Of a stretch of DNA of 64,000 nucleotides, positions 27,851-44,700 are shown one piece after another. The translations under genes were made by a program, and so were the position numbers. The stretch is from Danio rerio (Eukaryota > Chordata > Actinopteri > Cypriniformes > Danionidae): the NCBI RefSeq assembly GCF_049306965.1, contig NC_133183.1, positions 23,220,001-23,284,000 of the forward strand, in the 5' to 3' direction. The notes below the pieces were generated by a model. That model was not told the origin of the DNA, did no database searches, and saw only the letters and a list, made by a program, of their open reading frames with translations. Numbering within the stretch: position 1 is the stretch's first letter; each line of letters begins with the position of its first letter.

Positions 27851-28650
27851 AGGTTGAAGTCAGAATTATTATCCCACCTGAATTATTAGACCGCCTGTTT
27901 ATTTTTTTCCCCAATTTCTGTTTAAGGGAGAGATTTTTTAAACATAATAGATTTATATGGAGATATGTATGGAGAAAGTCTCATTTCTTTTAGTTTGGCT
28001 GGAATGAAAGCAGTTTTATAAATTTTAGGGGCCGATATTATTAGCCATCTTACTATTCTTTTTTAATTGACTAAAATAATGTAAATCACCTGTTAAAATA
28101 TTATGTACTTTAATATGATTAATGTCATCATGGCAAAGACAAAAATTTGTTCAACTATTTTGTTTAAAAATGGGGCGAGACGGTGGAGCAGTGGCTAGCA
28201 CAAACGCCTCACAGCAAGAAGGTTGCTTGTTCGAACCTTGGCTTGGTCAGTTGGCATTTCTGTTTGGAGTTTGCATGTTCTTCCCATGTACGTGGGTTTC
28301 CTCCGGGTGCTCCGGTTTCCCCCACAAGTCCAAAGACATGCACTATGGGTTAATTGGGTAAGCTAAATTGTCCGTGGCGTATGTGTGTGATTGAGTGTTT
28401 ATGGGTGTTTTCCAGTGACAGGTTGTGGCTGGAAGGGCATTTTCTGCGTAAAACATATGCTGGATAAGTTGGCGGTTGAGTCCACTGTGGCAACCCCAGA
28501 TTAATAAAGGGACTAAGCTGAAAAGAAAATGAATGAATTAATTATGTTTAAAAATGTGTTTTGAAAAAATATCTCCTTAAAACAAAAACTTGGAAAATCA
28601 GAAAAAGAATTTAAATTTCACAGGAGGGCTATTAATATTGTCCTCAACTG
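27851..28650. mobile_element. non-autonomous TIR element split by a SINE
   Basis: The left end AGGTTGAAGTCAGAATTATT and the right end ATTGTCCTCAACTG belong to the CAGTTGAAGTC family; the SINE at 28173-28544 interrupts it. It occupies the place where exons 5-8 of the dead elastase copy would be expected. Confidence 0.75.
28173..28544 (+). mobile_element. DANA/mermaid-type SINE with 12-bp target duplication
   Basis: The copy runs from a tRNA-like head (GACGGTGGAGCAGTGGCTAG) to the GACTAAGCTGAAAAGAAAAT tail. The exact 12-bp repeat TGTTTAAAAATG at 28161-28172 and 28545-28556 marks the insertion into the surrounding TIR element. Confidence 0.92.
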
Positions 28651-28675
28651 GAAGATGTCTCTTGGCTGCCATATA

Positions 28676-29883
28676 CTGCATAAGTGCTGAAATCCCGCAT
28701 AATGATTTTGCTATCAGACATAGCGACTGATCCACTCTCTTGCCCTATCATGTTGTTTTCCCAGATACACTCCATAAGTTCTGCCACTGTTGCAAAGCAG
28801 CAACAAAAACAAAAACGTTCAGAAACTGGGTTATATTCATTTTAAAAAATTTGCAACAACACTGTGTAAAAATAGTATGAAGTGAAATCAACATAGAACT
28901 CGCCATTGTACTGAATGACTCCCACATTCTCATATAGTACTGCATTATCACTGACTCTAACTTTAAGAAGTTCTACAGTGTTTTTTAATTTTTCACTCAG
29001 CCTATTTCTTAACATTTCTAAACGTAGCTTTCCACTGGAGAATCCCTTCGTTAACTGATCATCAATCAACTGAAGTGTAAGCTGCCATGACCCACTAAGC
29101 ACAATTTTTAAATGCAGTAAACAGTCACACGTTGAAAGAAATTGTGCCGCCACAAGTGTGATATCAGCTTCCAGGGAGATCTAGGTTAAAAAAGACTTTT
29201 ACTGTAGTTTGCAAGTGGGCACATATGAACACTGTTTATTGTAAACCATGTAAAGTAATTTCATTGCAGTAATGAAATGTGCATCTACCAGCTGTGAGGA
29301 TGGGTATCTGTATAGGGAAAAACCCTGTATTTCCCTGTCTAGGGAAAAACACTGACAATTTTTTAAATAATTATTTTTAGGAGGTTTTCACCATTTATCG
29401 AAATTGGACAGTGGAGGTTACAGACAGGAAAGTATTGGGATTGGAATGGAACTCCTATGTCTTTGTGCTGCATGTCGGCACGCTTAACCACTAGGATAAA
29501 ACTGTGAAAAGTATCTTACATTTATGTACTGCTTTCTATCTTTTTTAATTTATTTTTTATTTTACAACACCTGAGGTTTTGGGTGACTAAATGTAAGGAT
29601 GTTTTTTAACTTTTTAATTTAGTTACTTTTTTACCACTGACCATACCGAACAAAAGTATTGTTCTTTCTTAATAATTTTTGTGCTGGTTCCCACTTCAAA
29701 TAAAGTCTCTTGAGGTCAGGATAGACCGGAAAGCAAAATTACGTGACACAAGAAGTCTTCGTTTTCTGTGAAATTGATCAAAATGAGGTTTGATCAAGAT
29801 TAGAACAAGAATGAATGTTTATTTATCTGTTTTTAAGAATTACCTTCAACAACCAGAACCGACAAGATCACAGATTTCATCAT
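28676..29883 (-). pseudogene. elastase-2 pseudogene (relics of exons 1-4)
   Basis: Read on the minus strand, 29883-29844 is a 40-nt exon 1 (MMKSVILSVLVVE, donor GAAG|GTAAT) of the same length as in the intact minus-strand gene. About 29315-29288 resembles exon 2 (CATCCTCACAGCTGG). About 29186-29137 matches exon 3 (AGATCTCCCT, then GGAAGC...CACACTTGTGGCGG) but lacks about 13 nt. About 28795-28676 matches exon 4 (AGTGGCAGAACTTATGGAGT, and TCAGTCGCTATG for GSVAI). Exons 5-8, with the Asp and Ser of the triad, are gone and a TIR element with a SINE lies in their place. No frame is kept across exon 3. It is a host gene copy that died after a local duplication. Confidence 0.8.
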
Positions 29884-30053
29884 GATATACAGAAAAATTC
29901 ACGCTTAATTTGTCTTTGATGGAAAGAATAGAGAAAAACAAGGCTGAAAAAAGTAGTTCTCTGGTGCACCTTCAACTAAATATTACACAGTGTGAATGTT
30001 TTTTAAATACAAAAATAATTAGATTAACCGCTAGTTTCTTTTCTACCAGGTTT

Positions 30054-30310
30054 GTGTAATTGTTTTTTTTTTTTTTTTTTTTTTAAAGTTTACACTTAAT
30101 TTTAGGTCACAATTCATGCTATTAACAAACTATTAACTGAGACTATTAACTTAATAAGCTATTAATTAGTTGCTTATTAATAGTTAGTAGGGTAGTAGTT
30201 GCATTTAGGTATTGGGTAGGTTCTGGGATGTAGAATAAGATCGTACTTAACAGCTATTAATATACAGTTAATATCATATTAATAAGCAGATTATACGCCA
30301 GTATTTAAAA
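30054..30310. repeat. unclassified interspersed repeat between dead and live elastase copies
   Basis: A T-run is followed by AAGTTTACACTTAATTTTAG and ordered repeats of the word ATTAACT/TATTAA (30118-30300), typical of a decayed MITE half. I see no paired right terminus and no coding capacity. Confidence 0.4.
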
Positions 30311-30545
30311 GTGACTTAGGTGTTAGCTTACTCTTTAATTTTCCACACTTTTCCACACTTATGTAGGTGACGGTCCTCATATTTGATCCAGAACATGTGG
30401 CACTTTCCATTTTTACAGTTTGTTTGAAATGTATTTTGATAGTTAAAAGATCAAAACACAACATGACTAAAAAAAATAAATTCCATTAAACATAGAGTCT
30501 ATGCGAAGCACTAAAAATGATCTGGGTTTGGCAAGGCATTACTGT

Positions 30546-30578
30546 TCATATCAGCGTGTCATCTGTGCACTTCACAGG
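30546..30578 (+). promoter_or_regulatory. PTF1-like enhancer block, copy 2
   Basis: GTCATCTGTGCACTTCACAG with E-box CATCTG at 30560-30565 and a TC-like CTTCAC at 30570-30575, about 150 bp upstream of the elastase TATA box. It matches the 27251-27283 block at 30 of 33 positions, while sequence on either side does not align by eye, which suggests selection or a small duplicated module. Confidence 0.6.
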
Positions 30579-30715
30579 CCACATATATGAATCCTCACAG
30601 ATAACTGATATTTTTGGGCTGTTTATCTACAAGGCTAAATGATACTGGGAAGGCTATCTGTACATTGCAACAGGAAATGTCACTGCTCCGTCACACCGTC
30701 CAGATCCAGGTTAGC

Positions 30716-30722
30716 TATAAAA
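30716..30722 (+). promoter_or_regulatory. TATA box of plus-strand elastase-2 gene
   Basis: TATAAAA lies 46 bp upstream of the ATG at 30762, implying a 5'UTR of about 15-20 nt, as in the minus-strand paralogue. Confidence 0.8.
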
Positions 30723-30761
30723 GTGCTGGATTTTTGCCTGTGGTCACTGCAATCAGGCACG

Positions 30762-36211
<5,450 letters not shown>

Positions 36212-36248
36212 AGCTTGGAAGGCGTGGATACCTCAAATTAAACAACAA

Positions 36249-36254
36249 AATAAA
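36249..36254 (+). terminator. ela2: poly(A) signal of plus-strand elastase-2
   Basis: AATAAA, 38 bp after the stop codon, again a very short 3'UTR. Confidence 0.75.
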
Positions 36255-37800
36255 TGTGGGATTAATAAACATGATTCTCCAAAATTCTTCTCTTTGTCTG
36301 TTCTTGGCCATTTTAATGAGGTAAAAAAAAAAGAAACATTAAAATATTTTTCCACTGTACTTGGTTATGTATCGTGGCATAATCAAGATATTTTCTTATG
36401 CAATGATGGAAAAAGTAAGACATTTCTGAGAAACAGTTATCTGGATGTACACCAACAAGAATTATGTAAAACATGTAAAACATTCTACTGATGACACTGC
36501 TTCAAAGTCACAAGTAATTAAGCATTTGCTGTTCTAACCAGTTACCATTTTATTAAAAATAAATAAATATATAAATAAAAGAAGCTGTAAATAAAATATT
36601 TTACCCCAGTCCAAAGACATGGAGTATAGACAAATTGGCTTGTGTGTGAGTGTGAATGGGTCACACGCAGGATTTTTGTAATTAGCAACACGCCTATTAC
36701 CATACTGTATATTGAATATTATGTTTATTATAGTATAAATCCTTCTGTTGATTTTTTGAATGAATGATAATTGAATTTAAACCGATTAAAGACAATGTGA
36801 GGTCCCTATAAATAGAATTGCAATAAATAGTATTCTGGAAATATAAACAAATTTTTATTTTGATACCGTCAACAGACTTAAAACATTTATAGTGAAAAAG
36901 TAATAGAATATAGAGATAAGATGAGAGCTTTATGGTTGGGTACAAAACGAGCGTCTCATTCTTTTTAAGCAAACTAGGTCACAGAGTACGCATGAGTGCG
37001 AATTGTCAAACAACTAAAAAAAATATCACTGTTATTAAAGCCTCGTAAGCTCAGGAGGAGTTCCGAAAAAATACTGAAATTGAACACAGTCTACTGCTGC
37101 ATCAAGAAATGCCACCTTGTTGCTCTCATTCATATTGCTTTAAAAAAACAAACAAAAAAAACATACTCTGATGCTTTAAAGATATTTTATTATTTGGAAA
37201 TACAAATCAAGAAGTCTGTATTTATTAATAATAAAAAGAGCCTGTGATGTGATTTTTTCAATCACTCTGGTCCTGTAAAACTGCATTCACTTATTGGTGT
37301 CACTTAATTTCTGGTAGGCTATTCCACATACAGTGTAATGTTTTGTATTAAAAGTTTTTAATTATAACAGCAACATGATTGTTTTATAAAGTATTCGTTC
37401 ATATTTGTAAAGTACAGTTTCGTAGGAGGAAACAGCTGTGGTGTAATTAAGTGAACAAAAATGTTACAGTAGATGGAAAACCGACTGCTCAAGCGTGACA
37501 TTTAAATACTGAAAAAGAACTATGCAGATATTATTACTGTATCGATACATTAACAATTTTCTGCACTTCTGTGGTATGTGGATTTAAGGATAATACTTAT
37601 CTTCCACATTCATAACATGTATTTTGACAAAGTTTGCCACATTTCCTGTGAGGGAAGGGTATAAGTAGGGGTGGGCAGGGCCAATAAATGGTTTTGAAGA
37701 ACCCCCTTGCTTGCTGTCGATGTTGTCCAAATTGGGACCTAGAAATTTTTTCCTGAAACTGCAGCCTATCCAGTGGGTCCCACTGTGCTCTAACCATAGG
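36255..37800. other. intergenic region between elastase and fhad1
   Basis: AT-rich sequence without a gene I can recognise. A SINE-like scrap (CCAGTCCAAAGACATGGAGT, then GGTCACACG) lies at about 36606-36670. Open frames of up to 91 codons show no domain, and composition is like the introns nearby. Confidence 0.6.
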
Positions 37801-37881
37801 TCTACAGTAGCTGCTCACTCAGACTGACAGTCAAGCCACTGCGCGCGGTGTTAAAGGCGGGACTTCGCGTGACTTGATCGT

Positions 37882-37894
37882 GTTACCATGGCGC
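37882..37894 (+). promoter_or_regulatory. fhad1: RFX X-box-like motif at fhad1 promoter
   Basis: GTTACCATGGCGC resembles the RFX X-box (GTTGCCATGGCAAC): the left half-site is close and the AT spacer is right, but the right half-site is weak. It lies in a small GC-rich patch (about 37838-37900) just upstream of the likely first exon. RFX and FOXJ1 control motile-cilium genes and FHAD1 is expressed in ciliated tissue, so the motif is plausible but unproven. Confidence 0.45.
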
Positions 37895-37904
37895 TTGTAC
37901 ACAA

Positions 37905-37968
37905 CCTATTGTAGACAGACAGCAGAACATGAGGAGAGGTGTCGAACAGTGAAAAACTTAAAGGCCTG
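37905..37968 (+). other. fhad1: likely fhad1 5' untranslated exon (5' edge approximate)
   Basis: A purine-rich stretch ends at a strong donor, AAGGCCTG|GTGAGT (cut after 37968), next to the GC-rich promoter patch. The following coding exon opens after TCAGCAG at 38808 with six untranslated bases before the ATG. No other exon candidate lies between. Confidence 0.55.
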
Positions 37969-38048
37969 GTGAGTTTTTTTTAAATAAATGCGTCTTTAGT
38001 ATTTAAATGCAGATTCGTGTTAACTTAACTTCGTGTACAACTAGTGTA

Positions 38049-38555
<507 letters not shown>

Positions 38556-38813
38556 GACTGTAGACTGTACATCTGTGCAATTTTTTTTTGCCATGCTAAT
38601 AGTTTATTTTCGACCTTCTTGAAAATAGGCTATGTAAATAAGAGAATAATAGTGAATATTATATCTTGACTTTTGGGTGTTTGACTGGGGCCGAACATTT
38701 GGTGCTACTCCTTTGGTAGATATAGCTGTTTACAACAGACTGCAATTAAATGTTAAATATGGGTGAACTAATTAGCAGGGATTTTTTATTTTTTTATTTG
38801 TCAGCAGGTTCAA

Positions 38814-41796
38814 ATGAGGGGTTTTCTTAAAACGCCAAACTGGGTATTTAAACTCCAGCCTAAAACCACAACTATAGGAAGACACAAAGACTCTGACCTC
38901 TGTCTACAGGTATTAACCCATATTGTCTCCAGTGTTTCCACTCAATATGTCATTTCAATTGGTTATTGATTTAGTATTTAATTATTCATTCTGATTAGCA
39001 GATGATTTAATGTTGGATATGAAAGGCCAATTCCTGCTGGATGAATCACTTGAGAGGACAGTCTTTAAGTGTTTGTCATCTCATGTACTCAGAACAGTGG
39101 GGTGGATGAATATCATGCCACTATTGACTGGTGTGAAGCGGACAGCTGCTATGTTATCCGTGACTTAAACTCAGCACACGGGACATACGTTAATGACTGC
39201 CGGATCCACAATGCAACAGTGCGTCTCTCTCCAGGAGACCAGCTTCACTTTGGCTATGGAGGATCAACCTATGAGCTGTCCATTGACAACGAGAAATCAG
39301 TAAAATTAGCAGTATATTTGAACCTTTGTTGTTGTTTTTGGAAATATAATGGAAGATATAGCAATTAATTCTTTCTAATAAATAATATGATATTTTTATA
39401 TTAAATAATATAATAAATAACATTCAAATCTTTATAATGAAAAAACTTTTCCTAAACAGTTTCCTCATTTGGCTGCTCAGTCTCCAGTTCCACAGGCCTG
39501 GCCACGAGTTCGGACTACCTCTGTTTCACCCCATCCTCCAACCAGACCTCGTCCTATGAGTGCCGGAATGAAACGGGGTTCCACTACAACTGATCGAAAA
39601 ACTCAATCTAGTAGACCAGGTAGCAGCCTTTTTCTTTAGTTTTAAGAAAAATATATTTATTGTCAGTCCAAGTTAAGTATTTTATGATAGAAAGAAAATG
39701 GGTAAAACAAGCTATTGCCAAATAAGGGTTATTCTTGATAAATAATTAATATTTTTATAAATTATATATTTTTTAATGATTAAAATTGTAAAGTATAATT
39801 AAAAAAATTACATTTTTTAAATTACAACAATCAAATAACTAATAAAAGTTTAAGAGTTTTAGTTAAGTACTGGAAAAAAAAATGTAATTGAGGTAAAACT
39901 GAAACTTAAAAACGATATACTTAAAAATGCATACTATTATTAAAAATCAACCTGACATGAAAAAAACTACGTTCAAATCTAATTCAAAATATGTCCAGTA
40001 TAAAACCTAAAGCAGTACAGTTCCATAAAAAAATAAAATAAAAAAATTCAAACCGGCACCAAACGGATGGATCCTCATGGGAACCTCTGCTTCAACAACT
40101 TTTCATGTTTTGTATCTAAATGTAAACTTCAACAAACTTTTATAGTCTTTTTAGTGAATTGTATTATATTATATAAATATTTCTGACCTTGTATATGCAG
40201 TCAAGTCCAAAATTATTCACACCCACTGGGTCCGTATATCTCCTGGAGTCTACATCAAAAACTGTCAGAGCAGAGATCATGATTGGACATGGGACGATAA
40301 CCATTTTCAAGTATACCCCGGTTTGGAAAGTCAAGGTTTTAAAACTGCCAAAATTTTCTGTTTAACCGTTCCTTAGTTATGTGATTTTTTTATTTACGTT
40401 TTTTTTTAAATTAGTTTTTTAGGACAACAGTATCTCCAGCAAAACACATTCTGTTTTAAATTGTACAGAAATCTGTTGTTTTTGAAACAAATAAAGACAG
40501 CAGAGTGATTGATATAGTGATTTATTTGAATTATTTAGCCTGACATCCCAGCTGGCACATAACATCATAGACAATAATTTTAGGTAGATGTAGGTCGTAA
40601 TGTTTGGTGACCAAAATTCAATGTTTTGCCAGCATCTAAGGACAAAGTTAATTTGACGTTCAAAAACGATGTCAAATGATTTTAATATTAGGTTGATTTT
40701 AGGTTGTGTTGGAAAGTGACCAAAATCTAATGTTGAGCCAACATCTTAAACCAACGTCACATTGATGTCAAATACTGACATTTATTCATTAGGTATGGCA
40801 ACCAAAATCCAACATCTGATAGACGTCATAGTTGGTTAACATCAACACATTTTCAAGCTGTAACATCATTAGATGTTGATATTTGGATGATTTTAGAATA
40901 TGACATTATGTTTACATTATGTGGCTGCTGGGATGTTTACTGTTCCAAAATATTTGAAATGTTTCTCAAAATAAAATGTTTTGTGTTCAAATTGGAAAAA
41001 AAGTTTTTGTTTTTTTACCCAGACATTTAAAAAGAATATATTTTAGAGCAGTAATCACAATACCGTGAAACTGATATTTTTATCCAACGTTATTGTACTG
41101 TCAGAATCTTTTACTGGGCCATGACTTCCCTTGATACAGTTTAAAAATATAAACTGAAAACACCTAAAAATCCAAAGCTACAGGCTATTTTTTTTACAGT
41201 GCAGAATATTTTAGACAATGTTTTCCTTTGTTTACTATTCAACTGTATATGTTTTGCAGGAAGCTGGAGTGCTAACAGAGGATGTAATCTCAGAAGTATA
41301 ACTCAACCTAACATTTCTCAAAACATCCAATGCCTTCCTATGGACGAGGTGATCAACATCCAGTTAAAAAAAAACACCTTGCTGTGTACACATAAGCAGA
41401 CACCTCATTTTAATGTTTAATTTCTGCTTTTTGGTGTCAACTGCCTTCCAGTCATTTTTAGCTGCAGAAAACCCCAGCTTTTTTTCGGTTTAAAAATAAG
41501 GACTGACCCTTTGCTTGACCATCCATGCTACTGATATGCCTAAATAATACCCTGTTCTTCCTCAGGAGGAGAGCTTGCATAGCCTTGGAGAGGGACATAT
41601 TCGTGTGTCTCTGTGCTTTGACGATGAGTCCCAGAGGAAGAATGATGCGATCGCGGCCCTGAAGGAGGAAGTGTCAGCTCTCAAGAGCCAGCTGTCTCAG
41701 AAGAAGCAGGGTGATCCAGATGTCACACACAGACTTCTCTGCCTGGAGAGTGACATCAAAGAGAAAAGGGATCAGATACAGCAGCTAAAGGAGCAG
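38814..41796 (+). CDS. fhad1: fhad1 exons encoding FHA domain and proline-rich linker
   Basis: The start MRGFLKTPNWVFKL follows the splice acceptor by six bases and matches the human start (MKAYLKSAEGFFVL). The FHA core runs over residues 1-95: TTTIGRHKDSDL (the GR and following residues bind phosphopeptide), EYHATIDW, RDLNSAHGTYVN and LSPGDQLHFGYGGSTYELSI. A linker rich in Pro, Ser and Arg follows (AAQSPVPQAWPRVRTTSVSP and TRPRPMSAGMKRG). The exon at 41566 opens the coiled coil (KNDAIAALKEEVSALKSQLS). In the Asn-Gly turn common to FHA domains the fish has SAHGT where human has SRNGT. Confidence 0.9.
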
Positions 41797-44700
41797 GTGT
41801 GGTAGAACATGTTTTGCTTTCTTACTTTACACTGTGTGTAGTTTTGTGATTGTAATGGATAATGGGATTGTGGGTAATTTTTATCTTAAATTGGTGTGTA
41901 CATTAATTTCGCTTTTATTTACATTCAGAAGGTTTATTCCAAATAGCATATTCACGCACAATTCTGAACCATTTTGTAATATAAATAGTGTACGAAATAA
42001 AAATAACACTTTAAATACTCAGATGCTTATTCAACTGGTAAAAAGAAGTGTGGAATGTTGAACATTTCATGCACTCTACATTTACGTTTTGCTCATGTAA
42101 CGGAATGGGAGGGGCTATTAGAAACTAAAGTTTGATCTTTTATTTTGGATTGGCCAAGTAAAATTCTCCTACAGAGATGATTATTTCACCTCCTGATTGT
42201 AAATGCAGTTTTACACATGAGTCATGGCAGGAACTATTTGATAGTTTGGACTTTTGCCACAGCCATATCACCCTGCAGCCCAAGACCGTTTACTCACTGA
42301 AGCTAAGCAGGGCTGAGCCTGGTCGGTACCTGGATGGGAGACCGCATGGCAAAAACTAGGTTGCTGTTGGAAGTGGTGTCAGTGAAGCCAGCAGGGGGAG
42401 CTTAATCTGTGCTCTGTGTGAGTCCTAATGCCCCAGTAAAGTGAAGGGGACACTGGGACACTATACTGTCAGTGAGCGCCATCTTTCAGATAAGACATTA
42501 AACGGAGGTCCTGGCTTTCTGTAGTCATTTTAAATCCCATGGCACTTCTCGTAAGTGTAACCGGGGTGTAACCCTGGTGTCCTGGCCAAATTCCCACCAT
42601 TGGCCCTTACCCATCATGGCCTCCCAATCATCCCCATCCACCGAATTAGCTTTATCATTGTCTTTCCACAACCCTTATAGCTAGTGTGTGGTGAGTGCAT
42701 TGGCGTTATTGTCCTGTGACTGCGGTCGCATCATCCAAGTGGATGCTGCATATTGGTGGTGGTGGGTTGGTGAGACTCCCCTCATGATTGTGAAGCGTTT
42801 TGGGTGTATGACCATACATGTTAAATGTGCTATATAAATACACATTGCATTACATACTGTACACTCTTACTGTGAAGTAGCCGGGCTGCTTCCCTTTATC
42901 TCTGGCGACCGCACTGGTTCACACACACCCACAGACGCTCACAGACACGCACATACATACGCACATACATATGTCTACTCACCTCTCCTTTTCCTCTCAG
43001 TATGCTGCTAGTGACAAAGGGCCCTGTCATCTCGCACGCATCCAGTCATCCATTCCATATCTCCATTTTCCCACAGGTTAACATTAAGCATACATTTACA
43101 CACACCTTTGTGTTCGTGTCTTTGTGTTTTTGTTTCGTCATTTGTCCGGGAAAGTTGGTCTTCAGTGTTGTGCCGGCCAAACCGAGCGAGCGAATGGCGC
43201 CGGCTTATGACGTCACCGGCCGCGCCATGGCAGCACCAATCACAGAAGCGCCAACCGTACCAATTGTTTGTGTTTGTAGGGTACAGCCAGCGTTGTAGAG
43301 GAGCGATTTATATGTCTTTAAACCTCTGATTGTTGGTTGTTTTATGTATGTATGTATGTCAGATATTATTAGTAGCTGTGTGCTTTTATATTTAGAGATG
43401 CCACATTTAAATGTTTAATGGTGTGATGTAGAAGTTTACCTGAATTACCTGTTTATGGTATGCTCCAAAAGGGGGCGGAGTCTAGCCTTTAAAAGGAGAC
43501 GGCAGACTCAGAAACGGGGTCAGTTCACCTGGCTAGCGAGCGTGTTGTGGCAGAACCGTAAGCAATCCCCTTTATCAATCTATTGTCTGTGTGACATAGA
43601 TTTCTTTCGTATATATTGTAGATATATTGTTTTGTGTTGTATATATCGTATTTTGTTTTTTTGTTTTATTGAGTTGTTACTTTGTTTTTTTTTTGTACAT
43701 ACCTTTTGGGAAATAGGTCACTGTACATTTATCTGCACTGGACTGTTTTGCGTTATCCTTGTAAATAAACCATCTTTTTTACACTTCTGGGATAAGGCCA
43801 TCATTTTTGAGAACTCTTTATTTTTATTTATTTTTTGCTGATGTTGGGCATCCCACACCTGGTAGTGAACCCATTCCGGGTCCATTACATAATTACTCAC
43901 GGCGGCACGGGAACCATTCTGACACGCACCACTCTGTGGTGAGCACTATCACCGCTCGAAGCTCACAGGGTGCCACAGCAGGTGGCAGTAGTGAGTTTGT
44001 GGGTCGCGGGCCGTCGCACTTACACATACACTACGGTCAATTTAGTTTATTCAATTCACCCACAGTGCATGTTTGGACTGCTGGGGAAACTGGAGCACTT
44101 CTCATAAAGAGATGTAAGGAGTGTAACCCGTTGTCCTTGCCAAATTCCCACCATCAGACGATCTAATGATCTGATCATAATCATCCTCATCCACTGAATT
44201 GGCTGTATCACTGTCTCTCCACGTCTATAGCTGGTGTGTGGTGAGCGCACTGGCGCTGTTGTCCTGTGCCATGTCCAAGTGGATGCTGCACAATGGTGGT
44301 GAAGTGGGAAGAATCCCCTCATGATTTTGAATTGCTTTGGGTGTATAGCCATACACAAAAAATGCGCTACATTCATTCATTCATTTTCTTTTCGGCTTAG
44401 TCCTTTTATTTATAAGGGGTTGCCACAGCAAAATAAACTGCCAACTTATCCAGCATATGTTTTACCCAGCAGATGCCCTTCCAGCTGCAACTCATCACTT
44501 AGAAAAACCCATTCACACACATACACTTTGGACAATTTTAGCCTACCCAATCCACCATAGTGCATGTCTTTAGACTTGAGTGGGAAACTGGAGCACCCAG
44601 AGGAAACCCATACAAACACGGGGAGAACATGCAATCTCCACATATAAATGCTAACTGACCCAGCCGAGGCTCGAACCAGCGACCTTCTTTTAGTTAGATG

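Noticed and set aside
28748-29153. Possible new gene on the minus strand (two overlapping frames)
   Set aside because: The sequence aligns with elastase exons 3 and 4 and is better explained as a pseudogene.
42256-42360. 5S rRNA gene
   Set aside because: Only the inner part matches 5S; the flanks and the long tail are SINE3.
43455-43841. 128-codon plus-strand open frame
   Set aside because: Hydrophobic, T-rich translation without a domain, in the unclassified block between SINE3 copies; no splice or promoter context.
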